This document shows, one piece after another, positions 26,514 to 41,500 of a stretch of DNA of 64,000 nucleotides. Every line of letters begins with the position of its first letter. The stretch's first letter is position 1. Under the pieces are notes generated by a model. It saw only the letters and a program-made list of their open reading frames with translations, ran no database searches and had not been told where the DNA came from. Location: assembly GCA_041752115.1 (NCBI GenBank), contig JBGSHS010000119.1:70307-134306 (forward strand), read 5' to 3'. This stretch comes from JAJRVM01 sp041752115. Its GTDB lineage: Bacteria; Planctomycetota; Planctomycetia; Pirellulales; Pirellulaceae. Made by a program: the position numbers and the translations under genes.

Positions 26514-29500
26514 TCATTCCGCCTCGGGATCGTCCAGGCAGACTTCTTGCTCGATCCAATCGAGATCGTCGGCAAATTCCGCCGCGGAAAGGTCAGTGAT
26601 CCAGTCCCGTGTCCCTTCGTCATCGTGCTGGGAGTTGGCCAGGAACCAGTCGGTTCCCCATCCGCCGGTCAAGATGTCTCGCGCGTCGTCGTCGAACACC
26701 GTCTGATCGTCCCCGTCGACCTTGAGGAAGAAGTGCTGGTTCAGTCCGTCGGTTCCGTTTCCTCTGAGGTTTGCGACCCGAGTCGCGTAGTCACGATCCA
26801 CTCGTGTCCACTCGTCCATGATGGCCAGCAGAGCCACTGAGTGGGAATCGAAAGCAGTCCGGCCGCTGATCAGGATGTCGTCGTCGTGGTTGCCGACGAT
26901 CCGGTCGCTGCCGTCACCGCCGATCAGCAAATCACGGCCACCACAGCCCACCAGCAGGTCATTGCCTTCTTGCCCCAGGATGATATCGTGGCCACTACCC
27001 CCTTTGAGTATATCGTTACCCGACCCGCCATCGAGCACGGCGGAAAGATAGACATTGCTGGCGATCACCGCTACATCGTTTCCTTGTCCCAGCCGCACCT
27101 CGATTCGATCGATCCCGCTGGCTTGGAATTTCTCACAGTGACAGAATCCCGGCAGGAACGTGGCGATGACAATCAGCTGATTGGTGAATGGCAACCGGCC
27201 GATCGCCACATCGTCATCATTGGCAGTACCGACCACCTTCAGGATGCCGTCGACAACCCACGCCCCCGTTCCCGCAACAATCTCCAGATAAGCGCCGCTG
27301 AACGTCAGGTTGTAGTTTGTGCCGGCCGTCAGCGTGCCCTGCGTAATGGCGTACGAGCCCACTTCCTCGCCCGGTTGGCGAGCAAGTTCGCCGGTGAAGG
27401 CATCGCCGCCTGCCAGGCTGCCGCTGGTAATCTGATACGTCAACGTCGGATCCGCCTCGCCGTAGATCTTCGTCTGGTCGTCCGCCGTAACCGTGATCGG
27501 ACGCGCGGTGATGTCGGCCGTGGTTTCGGCCGTGTTGTTCTGCAGCGTGTAGTTGGCGCCGTCGGCGCCCGAGATCGAGATCTCGCTGACAGTGACCGGC
27601 TTACCTGTGCCCACGTCCTTCGTGTCGAAGGCGGCCGAGGCGCAAGTGACGGTGAGATCGTCATCCGCAATCCGATTGTCCCCCAACGTCACCGTGGCGA
27701 CCGTCGTCCCGTCGTAGACCTTGTGCACCCCCATCGCTGTTACTTCTAACGGCGCTTTCAAAATATTAATGTGCGCCGTGCCGCTGGCAGGGAAGTAATT
27801 CAGGTCGCCGATCGATACCGTTACCTCGTCGTGCCCCGCATCGGTGCGACTCACCGCGTCGCTGGCCAGCACCGCGCCGTTGACCCCCGCGATCGTCACC
27901 TGGGCCGTGTGCTGCGCAGCATCATACGTCCCGCTGTAATCGACGACCTCCACCACGGCCGTGGCGGGCGTGATGTCGATCGCCACGCTGTCGCTCTCGT
28001 CCAAGTAGTTGAGGCCCCCGCTGAAGGTCCACTCGGCCGTTCCGCCGGGTACGTCCGTGAAGCTCGCACCGAGCGTCAGGAAACCGCTCAGGTCCACGCC
28101 TCCCACACCCGTGGCCGTGCCCGTGGCGCCGTGCGCTAGGCCGTCGTACATCCACGCGCCGCCGCTGACCACCACCGTCGCGTCCGCCTTGGCGATGTTG
28201 GCCGTCGTGATGGCCGTGCCATTGACCGTGTAATTACCCGCGTCGGTACCCGAGAGGCTCAGGTCGGTGGCCGTCACCTGCTTGCCCGTGCCTGCGTTCT
28301 CATCGGCGAACACCGTCATGCCGCCCACGTACGTGACGTCGTCGCCATCAAATAGGCCTTCCAGCGTGTAGCCAGTGATTGTCGCCGCGGTCGTCCCGTC
28401 ATACACTTTGTCGGCGGCGGTGATGCTGCCCGTAATGGCCAATGGCGTGATGTCGGCCGTGGTAGTGACTGCCGTATTCTGCAGAGTGTAGTTCGCAGCG
28501 TCAGCACCGCTGATCGAGATCCCGCTGACACTGACCGTCTTGCCGGTCCCCACATCCTTCGAGTCGAACCTGGCCGCAGCGTACGTGACGTTCAGCTCGT
28601 CATCGGCCATCCGATCATCCAACAGCGAAACCGTGGCGTCGACAGTTCCGTCGTACACCTTGTGCACGCCCGTGGCAGTGACCGCCAAAGTTCTCGTGGT
28701 GATGGTCAGATCGGCTCCGCCATACGTGAGATCGTAGTTGGCATTTAGGGTTAGCGTTCCCTGCCCAATGGCATACGTCCCCACTACCTCGCCCGGTTGG
28801 CGAGCAAGTTCGCCGGTGAAGGCATCGCTGCCTGCCAGACTGCCGCTGGTAATCTGATACGTCAGCGCCGGGTCCGCCTCGCCGTAGACCTTGCTCTGGT
28901 CGTTCGCCGTGATCGTGATCGGACTCGCGGTGATCGTCAAGTCCGCGCCGACGTAACTCAGCGTGTAGTTGCTCGACAGCGCCAGATCGCCTTGCTCAAT
29001 AGCGTACCCACCCACATCCTCGCCGACCGCGCGGCTCAAGGTCCCCGTGAATCCATCGGTCCCGACCAGGGTGCCGCTGTAACTGTACGTCAGCGCCGGA
29101 TCCGCCTCCCCGTAGACCTTGCTCTGGTCGTTCGCCGTGACCGTGATCGGACGCGCGGTGATCGTCAAGTCCGCGCCGACGTAACTCAGCGTGTAGTTGC
29201 TCGACAGCGCTAGATCACCTTGCTCAATAGCGTACCAGCCCACATCCTCGCCGACCGCGCGGCTCAAGGTCCCCGTGAACTCATCGGTCCCGACCAGGAT
29301 GCCGCTGTAGGCGTACGTCAGCGCCGGATCGGTCTGGCCGTAGACCTTGCTCTGGTCGTTCGCCGTGACCGTGATCGGACGCGCCACGACAAAGACATCG
29401 GTGACGTACTCAGTGAAACCGCCATCCTTATCGATGATCCGGGCGTAGAACGTATGGCTGCCGGCGCTGAGCATCTCGAATGGGAACTCGGCGCTCGGTT

Positions 29501-32500
29501 GACTGTTGTCGTACGTCGCCCCGGCGAGCGCATCGGGAGACGTTGCAAACGCGTAGCGGAAACCGGCCGCCACATCGCCTGCGGACGGATCGAAGGGATC
29601 AGTGAGTGTCACCGTAACCGTATCCCCATACGTCACCCAGGCGGGGTTCGTGACCGAAAACGTCGCCGTTGGGTCGACGTTGACGACAACGAGCTCGAAC
29701 GAGGTTGTGCTCACCGCACCGTCCTCGTCGGTGGCGAAGATCGTAACTGTCTGGCTCTCACCGGGGCCATCGGTCGGAGAGTGCTTCCAGCGCCACGTAC
29801 CACCCCACTGGGAAACCTCGCCCAGCGAGGCGCTGATCGTCACTCGGTCCGTGCTCGGATCGCCGAAGGTGCCGGCATTCGTGGCGAGGGAAGCCTCGTC
29901 CACGGTGACGACAAGGTTATCGGCGGCAACCGAAGGTTCGGCGTTTTGGACTGTCACCACCACCGTGTTCGCCGCCGAGAAGACGCCATCCTCGTTCGTC
30001 CCCACGGCCGAGATCGTGCAGAGCGCCGGGCCATTCGCATAGACATGTTCCACAATCGAGAGATCACCAGGGACCGTCTCCAGCGGTCTGCCGTCGCCCC
30101 AATTAATCGTCCAGAAGTCGATCGCGCTGCTGGCGGACAGGTTCAATGCATAGGCCGCTCCTTCGACAGACTCGGCGCTGCCCGAGATGGCCAGAGCGGG
30201 ACTGACGTTGAACACGCTGATCGTCTCTTCGACCGACGTGCTCCCACCGTCTCCGTCATCGACAGTCAGCACGATCCGGTAGTCAGCTTTGGTGCCCGGG
30301 GTGAAGCTCCACACGACTCCGCTGCCGCTCTCATACTCCACACCGTCCTGGAAAACGCTCCAAGTGTAGTTGAGCGGATCATTGGGCCCGGCCGGGTCCG
30401 TGGCGGTGCCAGTGACCGTGATCGGGGTTCCCGCAATCCGTGGCTGACTGACGCTGACAATGCTCGCCGCCGGAGCCACATTGCCGATGTTCACGGAGAG
30501 TTCCTCTTGCGACCAGTCGCCGTCATCATCCATCGCCGTCACTTGCACGGTGTACGCGCCATTATCGGCGTAGACGTGGCTGAGGGTGGAACTGGGAACA
30601 AGGCTGCCGGACGGAGCGGGGGCTTCGAGCGTTTCCGACGGGCTGCCGTCGCCCCAGTCGACGATGTACTGCATCAACGCATCGGCGCCGGGGTCAGGCT
30701 GCGGCTGGAGAACCAGCGTCAGCAACGATCCCTCTCTGAACACATCCGCCTGCCCGTCAACCAGCAGGCCCATGCTTCGCAGTTTCACGACCGGCGCTAC
30801 ATTGTGGATGGTAAGGTCGAACACTGCAGAAGTTTCGCCGCCGCCGTCGTCGATGGCCGAAATCGTCACGTTCTCCATGGTGTCTGGTCCATCCGACGCT
30901 CTGTAAGACCACGTCCAGGTCCAGGTCTGTGTCCCGTCTGTGTTGGACTGCGGATCGCCCGTCGTCACTGTGCCGAGCGAGGCCGTCAACGTCACCGCGT
31001 CGCCGGCCACGTCCGTGACGCTGCCGGACTTCGTGATCCAATCGCCCTCGCTGACTTCCAAATCGCCTTCGACTCCGAGCAGCCTGGGTGCCACGTTCTG
31101 GATGTTCACGGGGTGCACGAGGGTGTAGGCGCCGTCCTCGTCGATCGCCGTAACGATCACGTCAAACCGCCCATCGCTCGCGTATCGGTGGCTCAGTGAA
31201 CCGGCGGACGCATTAACTTCATCGGAGGTGCCGTCGCCCCAGATCAGGATCCAGCGCGCCACCGCGTCGTCTCCCAGGTCGGCGGCGCTGAAGGTGAGCG
31301 TGCAGTCGGAGCCCTCGGGGACGTTTGCGCCACCCACAATGCTCAGCACCGGTGGGACTTCCCGCACGGCGACCAGGGTGGAGTACTCCGTGTAGCCTAA
31401 ATCCTTGTCGTAGACCCGGCCGAGCACGAGTCGCGAACCGGCGTCAAGCATAATGTCGGTCGAAGCGGGAGAGCTGGACGGTTCTGTCCAGCCGCCGCCG
31501 AAGTTGAAGCTGTACGTGAAAGGACCAGCCGCATCGACGGGTGACGGATCCGACGGGCTGGCAAAGCTCACCGTGACCGAGCTTCCTTCATCCACGGGAC
31601 CGATGTTAGTGAACGTTGCACTGGGCCCGGCGTTCAGGACCAAGAGCGTCTCACTGCGCTGCGACTGAGTACTGCCGTAGCTCACAATGACTGAGACCGG
31701 ATATGACTGGCCGACGCCGCCATCGTTGATACCCAGAACATTGAGCTGAGACCAGCTCAGGCTCATCTCGGATACCTGGGGATCGGCGCCGACTGCCGGG
31801 GGATCGGCGGCGATGGAAGTGCCGTTCACAACCCAGGTCCAGGCCGATGGCTCGCCTGGAGCAATGGCTCGCAACGTGACTCCCCATCCCTCTTTGATCT
31901 GGAGGTCGGTCTCCGTGCCCACCGTGGAGATGCCGATTCGTTCGCTCGCCGGCGGCAACACGCTGACGACGCCGGCTGTCTCGGGATTGTCTTCATCGTA
32001 ACTGCCGTCCTCGTCGGTGGCCGTTACCGTGACGTTATAAGCGCCCGCGGTGACGTATGCGTGCGTCGCACTTTCGGCGCCGTCCCCCAGGACTTCCATA
32101 GTTCCATCGCCCCAGTCGACGGACCATTGCGTGATCGTGTCATCGCCAGGGTCGGCGGTGGAGACGCCAAAGGAGATGAAGACCTGCTCACCAACCTCGA
32201 CCACGCCACCTCCTTCGAGCCGAATGGAGGGCGCCGTGTTTGCTATGCGGATCGTCGCAAAGGCGTCGGTGTACTTGCCGACGAGAACATCCAGCGCCGG
32301 GTCGCCTGTCAGCTCCGAGATGTCGGTGACACGGACCGATACGACATACTCGCCGTTGTCACCCAGACCGAAACCGACCAGATCGCTCCAAGTGAGCGTG
32401 ATGGTCGTACCGCTGAAGTCGCTGTAGTCCTCGTCGCCGTTGACGTCCCAGGCGTACGACACGCTTCGACTTGCAGGCTCCAGTGTGAGCGACGCATCGA

Positions 32501-35500
32501 GCGTGACATTTGCTTGTCCTTCCACGATCGCGTAAGGGCCGCCGGCATTGGGGACGGACATGGCGATCTCGGCAAGGTGTTCTAGCCCGCTGTACGTCAC
32601 CTCGCCATATTCTGTGCCTGGAATGGCGATGGTCCCAGAGCCGCCGTCCGGAAAAGCAGGTCCGCCGGTTGTCAGTGTCCCGCCCCCTGCTGCATCGAAC
32701 AGGAGGATGTCCCCGCTGGTTTGGACGGAATTCCCGGCAGAGAGGGTCACGTCGGCGGCGAGCCCCGTACCGTCGACTCGCAGCAGGTCATTGCCTGCCC
32801 CGGCCTCGATCGTTGTTGTGCTGCCTGGGGCTGTGCCCGCCAAAGCAATCTCGTCATCTCCGTCTCCCGAGTCGACGTCCAGAATGGCGCCCTGCTCGCC
32901 GATGCGGATATCGACGACGTCGGCCCCATTTCCCGTGTGGACGGTGGTGGTCCCGCCGAATCGCGACAGCAGGAGCGTGTCATTCCCGCCACCCGTCTCG
33001 ATGTTAACCGCGATCGGCCCACCGTCTGATACGGGTGGGGCCAGCAGGCGGACGGTATCGTTTCCAGCCCCCGTGGTGAGATTCAAACTAACGAGTCCAC
33101 TGAACGTCACGGCCACTCGCCTGACTTCGTTCCAGATATCCTCCCCCGCGGTGTAGTCACGGCTGGAATCCTGGTCGTAGTAATAGATCCCTGTTTGGAT
33201 GCCGGCCGCACCGCCGACCACCTGCATGCCGTCGCCACCGTCGAAGATCAGTGTGTCGCCGACGTCGTAAACTCCGGATTGACTCCCGTTATCTTTCCAG
33301 ATGTCTTCGCCAGCCGAGTAGTCACCGCTCGAGTCCCGATCGTGGTAAGAGAGTCCTGCCGTTGCACCAGGCTCGCCACCGACGATCTGCCAGCCGTCAC
33401 CACCCTCGAAAACCCTCGTGTGCCGATCCTTGTCATAGACGCCACTTGCCACCAGACTGAAACTGGCCAGGCCGCCAATGGTCTGTCCCAAACCTTCGGA
33501 GGAACTGACAAACACCCTGCCGCTGATCGGATCCACGGCGACGCTGTTCGGTGACCTGAGTCCGAGGCTGTTGCTCGACCCATTGCGGATGATCTGGGCG
33601 AACTCGAACCGCTCCCTTTGTGCGTTGCGGCGAAAGACAGCCAGCGCGTCGCTCTTTCCGGCCGTGACGTAGATGTAGTCGCCCGCCGGAGAAAGGGCCA
33701 CGCTGTTCGCACCCTCGATTCCGCGGAGGCCGGCCTCCCCTTCACGGAACGTCTGCATCGTCGTGTCGTCGTATCTGGAGTTCGCATTGTCCCACTTCAC
33801 GATGTGGAGCGAATTGTCAACGGCACTGGTGATACAGAGATATTGCCCGTCGGCACTCACGGCAACATCGCTGGGGTCGACGATCCCCGCGATGTCTTGC
33901 AACAGGCTGATTTCAGCGCCGGAATCGACGAGCACTTGCACGCTATTGCCCGCATCGCTGGTCAAGAACAAGAGCGTCCCGGCCCCGCGCGAAGCGACTG
34001 CCCGGATGACCCCATCACCGGCACTGTCGTAGGGCTCGGGCAGAGCGGCTAGTGACCCGTCAGGTTGCCGAGTCAAAATGGTAAGACCCGCAGAGTCGCT
34101 GACGTAGAGCTTACTACCATCGGGCGCGACGGCCAGGCTCGTCGCGTTGGCAGCGACGGCCACTTTCTGCCGGAATGTAAGTGTTCCTTCGGACGTGTTC
34201 CGGTCGAAGACCGCGACGGCGGACTCTCCGGGCGCGAGCACGTAGAGCTGGTCGTGGACCGAGTTGACAACAACTTGGCGGGTGCCCTGAAGACCATCGA
34301 TCGCTCCCGTCTGGCTCAGCCGATCATCGACGTACGATTCGACAACGGACAGACTCCCCTGGTTGTCAACTGCCAGGACAACCAGCGCGTTGGACGCCGG
34401 GTTTACCGCGTAGACAAATTGGCCATCACGGGTTACCGTCACCGATTGAAGCCCGGAGAGTTCGAGTGGATGAGCCATCGTGGCCTCGGTCGCGGTTGCT
34501 GTCATCTGCGCGCCGAGCGTGTAATAACCGTGTGCCATGATTACGGAAATGTCATCGCCATAGTTATTCCCCGTCATCAAGTCCAGCAGGCCGTCCCCGT
34601 TCATATCGCTCACGGCCACAGACCAGACGCCGTCTCCTGCCGTCAAAGATATTGGTTCATGGAAGCTCCCATCACCATTGCCCGGCAGCACGACAACTCC
34701 ATCAATGGTGCCGTACTGGTTGTCGGTATCCGGCGTGATGAGGTCCAAATAGCCGTCCCCGTTCAGGTCGGCCACGGCCACAGAATGAAGCGTGCTACCA
34801 GCCACAAAGACTTCGGCGTCGGAGAAAGTGAGAGTATCGATTCCCTCACTTGTGTTGAGCAGGACGGAGACCGTATTGGAGTAGCCATTGGCTGTCACGA
34901 CGTCCAGTCTGTGGTCGTTGTTAAGGTCGGCCAGGGTGACGAACCACACCGAATCCTGCAGCACCGGGAAGTTGATCGCCCCTTGGAAGCTGCCATCGCC
35001 GTTACCCAACAGTACGGATACGTCATCCGAGATATAGTTGGCCGTGACAATATCGTTCTTGCCATCCCCATTCAGGTCGCCCACGGCGACACCGTGCGGT
35101 CCAGCTTGGTAGCCAGTCGAGCCGGGTACGATCAGATGGTTCACCACTGACTGGTAGGTCCCGCTGCTGTTGCCCAACAGCACACACACCTTGTCATAGG
35201 TATAGTCGTGTGTGACAAGGTCGAGAATGGCATCGTTATTCAGGTCTCCCACGGCGACCGAGCTTGCCTGGTTGCCTGCAGCGAAGTTCCGGGCCGCTTC
35301 GAAATCTCCGTTCCCAGTCCCATACAGCACCGACACGTTGTCCGAGTTGTAGTTGGCCGTGACAATGTCCAGTCTTCCGTCACCGTTCAAATCAGCCGCG
35401 ACAATCGAAGACGCATCGTCGCCGACAGCGAAAGTCCTGTACTCCCGGAAACTACCGTCGCCATTCGCAAGCAGCACAGAAACAAAGTCATTGGAGCCGT

Positions 35501-38500
35501 AGCTACCGTCTGAATTCGCTGTGGCGAGGTCAATCGCTCCGTCCCCATTGAAGTCCGCTGCGGCAATCGATCGCGGGCCATTGCCTGCCGCAAGGTGTGC
35601 GGGCGGCAGAAATTCAGTGGCCAGTTCGGTCTCGATTCCACGCATCGCGTTGGCGCCCGCATCCGCGACATAGACGCGATCCGCCGTCACATGGAGTCCG
35701 ACCGGATTTGCGCCTTCGAACTCAGCGGTATCGGAAGCACGCAGGGAGAGGGATGTAGGATCGACGTCGTAGACCCCCACTCCGTCTTCGCCGAGGGCGT
35801 AGATGGCCGGGAGCCGTCCACCGCTGCGGAGTTCGCGCACTCCGACAATCGCCTTCACTGCACCGATATCGGGACCTTCCAGGGGACGGGCCAGGACTCG
35901 ACCGCTCACACCCAGAATGGCCGTGGAAGCGCCACTGGTCGAAAGTTGCGTGAACGTCAGGCCGACAAGCGTCTTGCTGCCGTCCGCAGGCACTGCGATG
36001 GCGAAGATCGCAGCGTCGTTGATGTTGTACCAGGAACCGCTGCGGTGCCAGTCCATGCCGTTGATGATCGGGATGCTATTGAGTGACAACTCGGCACTGT
36101 CGTTCGTCCAATCATCCACATTGAGTGAAACGTTCTCGACGGAGCCGTCAGCGTACTGGAGTTCCACACCAATTGTGGCGTCGCCATTATGACTGGCGCC
36201 GAACAGGACCAAGCTGCCGTAACGCGTCTTATCCGCAGGCTCGAAACTCCAGGAGACAGGGCTGCCCGCGTCCAGGCGGATGGCATTGTACGCGTTCTCG
36301 TTATTGCGGTACGCGAGCTGCACGGGAAATCCTAGAGGCGATCCGGTGATCAATCCGTTATCAGGAAGACCGTTGCCAGCGGTCGCTCCCAGTTGCGCGG
36401 CGGCCGACTGAGTAATGAAGCTGTAGTGCTCAGCACCCCAACCGTCTTGATCGGGGTCGACAGTTCCCGTGCCGTTGTTGACGATCATGTCGGCATTGAG
36501 TGCGCTCGTCACGTCGAGACTGGCCCATATGGCTCCACCGGACGGGCTGGTGGGCGACACGTCAAACAGCGACACGGTCGAACGGCTCTCAGCGAGCACG
36601 CCGAGGATTCGCCGGTCGTCCATCACGATTTCGACTACATCCGACGCGCCGGGAACCGACATCGCCGTAGCCGGAACGACAAACGCTCCGACGGCATCGA
36701 AATCAAAACCACGATTGCCCGAGCAACTGAACAGTCCGCAATCATAGTCGTCGTCGATGCCCCGCACACGAATGTAGCGAACCGATTCCAGGCCGGTGGT
36801 GGATATGTCGTACGAACGGGCATATGCGGGGTTTCCGTGGGCCTCGTCACCTGGAATGGAAAGCGCCGCCCTTCGTGGGTCCGTGACATTGATCCAGTTC
36901 ACGCCGTCCCCGCTGACGTCGACCGCCTCGTCACCGAATTCGACGTCGTTGGAAGCAATCTCATAGACATTGAAGTCGCCCCCTGGCTGATCGAATACTC
37001 GATACGCGCCCAGGTCGAATACGACCCAATAGTCGTCCCTCAGATCGTAACCGATATTGTCGGGAGAGCCGTAGAAGGGAGTTCGATCCGCAAGGTTGCT
37101 TGTCACGGCAGTGGGAAAGAACGGTCGCGCGAGGTCGAACAGGGAGAGGTTTCCCCCGGGGTCACGCCCAAACACTGAGATGGAACCGTTGTCCGCAGTC
37201 GTGTAGAGCCTCGTGCCATCCTCACTGACCGTGACGGAATTGACCCCGGTCAGCCCGATAACGCCGCGACTGTAAACCTCGCATTCGGCGATCACCAATG
37301 TTCGACTGTCAGTGCCTAGATTCTCGATTCTGACACGGTCCCCAATAGTTCCTCCTGGCAGATCAAGGCGAAGGCCGCCGCCACCCGCTGCGGACACCGC
37401 GCTGATCGTCGGACTCCGCCACACCAGAACGTCTGTGCCTTGTTCGTCCACGTCGTCGTTGTACACCATCACGACGAAGTTCGAGAGCTGTTGAGGGTAG
37501 CCTATTCGATCGAAGAGCTGAACTCGGTCGAGGTGATAGTCGCCTCCGAGCTCTACTTCCCACCAAGCCCCTACCTGGGGAAACGTAACCGCAATCGAGT
37601 TGGCGTTCGAGACATGAAACACGGGATCCGTGTTTCCGTCCACCGCTCGGTCGGCGCCACACCAGGACTCATCGACGTTGGCGGAGAAGTACGTCGGACT
37701 CTGCGTGGCCGTCTTTCCAAGTGCCACGTTCCTGGATGGCGTGTTCGGGATTACTTCGGTCAGCGCCAGTTGACCATCCTGCTCAACCGCGAACACAGCC
37801 AACGCGTTGTCGCCTGGGGCCACCGCGTACAACGTGTTGCCGCTCAGCGCCAGGTCGGTCACTCCCTGGAGACCGTCGACGTCGCCTTCACCGTCGCGCA
37901 CGACCTGGATGAGGGTCAGCAGTCCACTCTCGGCATCGCGACCGAACACGGTCAGCGCATTCTCCGGCGCCGCGCTCACGTAGACGAACTGTCCGTCGTC
38001 GCTGACCACGACGCGGGAGACGCCCGCCAGTGAATCGACGCCGTCCAGACCGTCCTGGAACACCTGTAGCAGTGTGAATTGGCCGTCCCCCTGGTCCCGG
38101 AACACGCCCACTGTGTGATCGCCGGCCGACGCAGTGTAGACGAACTGACCGAAGCTCGCCACGTCGGCTACGCCTTGCAGGGTTCCCAAGCTGTAGGTGA
38201 AGTCGTTGTCATCGGCGGGGTCGTCACGGAGGAAACTGCCGGGGCTCAGAACCTGCGAGGCGGAGATCAACTCGACGCGATTCCCATTGATCGTGGCGTT
38301 CACCGACCGGTCGGCGAGTTCCTGGACGGTGAGCGTATCGGTGCCGCCTGCAATGATCTTTGTTTCCACTGCGCCCGCGTTGTCGATAATGAGCTGCGTT
38401 CCATCCGCGTTCGCTGCGAAGATCCCGCCGCTGGCGGCTATCCACTCAATGCCCAGAGCATGCGTGCTGCTGTCGATCTCCAAGAGCTCGAGGCCGGGCG

Positions 38501-41500
38501 CGAAGCTGAGTTGGCCCAGCGGAACCGGCGCGCCGGAGACTACCTGCACTGCGGCGGCAAGTTTGTCGTAACCGCTGCCGCCATCGAAAGAGACGGCGCT
38601 GCCCGATCTGGTCACGGTCACGCTATCGTCCCCACCAGAGCCCGTGATCGCCACACTCGCCTCGGCAAACGTGTAGTCCAGCTCGAGCACATCGTTGGTC
38701 ACGGGGAGATCAAAACGCATCCGCTGGATGTTCGTGAACTCCACGCTGGCCGTGGCCGAACTGCCGACAACGATCTGCCCCTGCCTTCCGTTCGTGCCGT
38801 CGGTCAGTCGGATGGCGGCCGAGTCGGCGCGCGGCCCGGGCGCAAAGGCGAGTGAGTCGTATTCGATCCCCGCCTCGATGGCCAGCGACTCGCTGCCTGG
38901 ACGAACGAGCACGCTGACGGCGTCGACGCCAGAGCCTAACAGAATGTCCGTCTCAGCGGACACACCGGCGACCGCCATCGTGTAATGAACATCAGAACCT
39001 ATGAAGTTGAGCGTTTCGAACTCGGCATAGTCAATCGACGCCGAGGGCGCCATGTCAAAACCGGTGACGCGCGTCGCGCTGATCAAACCCGTGGTGTCCG
39101 ATGTGCGGAGTGCGTCGTCGATCGCCAGAACGTCGGGACTGGCGTCGGTATCGCCACCATTCAGGACCAGTGCCGCGCCGATTCCCGACAGGCCAGTCGC
39201 ACTACCGACGATTCGCACCTCATCTGCGCCGTCGCGGGTCTTGATCCAGGTCTGGTGATTGACGGCATTGACCGTGATGCTGTCGGCATGGTCACTCAAC
39301 AGGATGTGACTCGCCAGAGCTCCGGCTGTGGTCAGCACGGTGGTGTCGCCTGCAGCCAGGCCGGTCTCATCCACAGTCCAGCTGTCGCCGCCGCTGCGAT
39401 TATCGGTTAGTCGAACCGTCTCGACGTCGACCGTGTCGAGTCTCCCCAAGGTGTCGACCAGCGACGCATCGACCGTGTCGATACCCCCTCCACCCAGGAC
39501 TACAACCTCGCGTGCCAGGTTCGTCACCTCGACCTTGTCGTGGCCAGGGCCGAGTTGCAGCTCGACTTTCTCGACCCCGGCGAAAGTGACGCTGCGGCCC
39601 GGCGGGAGCGGCGCGCCCATCAGGCCGTCGGCGCTCATCACGATGGGCCGTTCCACATGATCGGTCGGGTCAGCCAGGTTGTCGAAAATCAGATGGTCTG
39701 CAGTGCCCCCGCCCGAGATCGTCAGGTCGCTCTGGAGAAACTGTAGCGAACCGTTCTTTCCGAGGGTGACGGTGTTGGCGCTCCCGGCGAGATTCAACGC
39801 CGTGACCGTACCAGCGTTCAAGGCCTCGATCACGACAGCGTCGTCTCCACCGCCATGGATGGTGAGCGCGCCGGGCAGGCTGTTCAATATCCGCAGATCG
39901 CTCCCTTCGCTGGTCGTCGGCCGATCGAGGTTCAGCTCGAGCAATTCGATGCCGGAATACGAGATCCGGTGTTCCACTTCCCCGCCGTGGTAGACGGCCA
40001 ATTCCGCGTCGTCGAGCCGAAGGTCCGGTCTGCTGGCCGTCGCGGAATCGTCCTGGATGATCAGCACATCGTGGTTGGCGTCGTCGCCGCCGCGAACTTC
40101 CACGTTGCTGTAGACGGTGGTCAACGTGTCGCTACCGATACCGCCATCGAGCATCACCCCGATCAGATCCCCAGCGCGAACGGCGCCCGACTCGACGGTC
40201 AGTGTGTCATCTCCTCCGAGCCCCTGGATTTCCAGACGGTCTCGGACCGAGTTGCCGCCGCGGACAAAGAGCTTCTGCGTCGTTTCGCCCGCGATCAGGT
40301 GATGGACCTCAATTTCGTTACCATCCGCTGTGGTGATGCCGCGCACCACGATCTCTTCGCCAATCTCGCTCCCTTTGAACACGACGCGATTGTGCCCGGT
40401 CTCGTCGTCGAGGCCCACATCGACACGGGCATAAGCTACACCCGTTTCGGACAGATCATCGAAGGTGACGGTGTCCGAGCCACCGTTGGGCGCGACAACG
40501 ATTCGCTCGATGTTACTCAGGAGAATCGTGTTCGAGAGGCCATCGGCCAGCGCCTCGATTTGCGCCTGCCAGGACGAGCCATCGTGGGAACGGCCTACGG
40601 TGATCTGGTCGTCGGAGACTGTGTAACGTGGGTTCGGTGCGCCGGGGTCGACAATCTGCTGGCTGCCGACCACGTTGATCTCGTCGAATTCGCCCGTGTC
40701 CGCGGCCTCGAGGAAGACGTCGACTCCGGACCGTACGTCCCAGTAGTACCGGTCGCTGCCCGCGCCCCCCTCGAGCCTGTCAACTCCCTCGCCGCCTGTG
40801 AGTCGATCGTCGCCGACTCCGCCGATGAGAACGTCGATGCCGATCCCGCCGAGAAGTTCATCGTTTCCGGCGCTGCCATCGAGCGTGTCGTCACCCGCAT
40901 CGCCGCTAAGCCAGTCGTTGCCGTCCGCGCCATTGAGCGTGTCGTCGCCGTCGCCGCCAGAGAGCTTGTCATCGCCCCCACCGCCGTCGAGTAGGTCGTT
41001 TCCCTCGCCGCCGATCAGGACATCGTTGTCTTCCTCGCCCAGCAGATGGGCCGCACTGGCTCCCACAGCTTGGAGCGTATCGCTCCCAAGGCCGCCGTGA
41101 AGCTCCGCCTGCAAGGCGTTGACCACGGTGAGGGTATCGTCACCATCGCCGCCATCGAGGTGCACGTTTCCGGATCCGCGGACGTACAGTTTGTCGTTGC
41201 CGAGGCCGCCGTAAAGCTCCACGTCTGCCGTAACGCCTTCGCCGATGTTGATGGTGTCGTTGCCCGCGCCGGCGTCGGCCCAGATCGTCGTGATGCCCTC
41301 TGCCAGGAACTCCTGCGAAGTCCCGCGGCCCGATACGACCAGGTACTCCTCTTTGACGCCATCGTTGTCTCGATCCGCTAACCGCCGAGTGACCGTGTAA
41401 GTCTCGTCTTGCCAGTTATCTCCGACCTGGAATAGAGGATCGGCCGAAGATCCCATGTTGAGCGTCAGAACGTTGCCGTTGCGAGTGGCTAGGGCAGGGG

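Noticed and set aside
29220..31199. A 659-codon plus-strand frame (and others of 302 and 693 codons at 26841 and 41841)
   Set aside because: All lie opposite the giant gene and mirror its repeats (Arg/Asp/Val-rich periodic sequence). They have no ribosome sites or family features.
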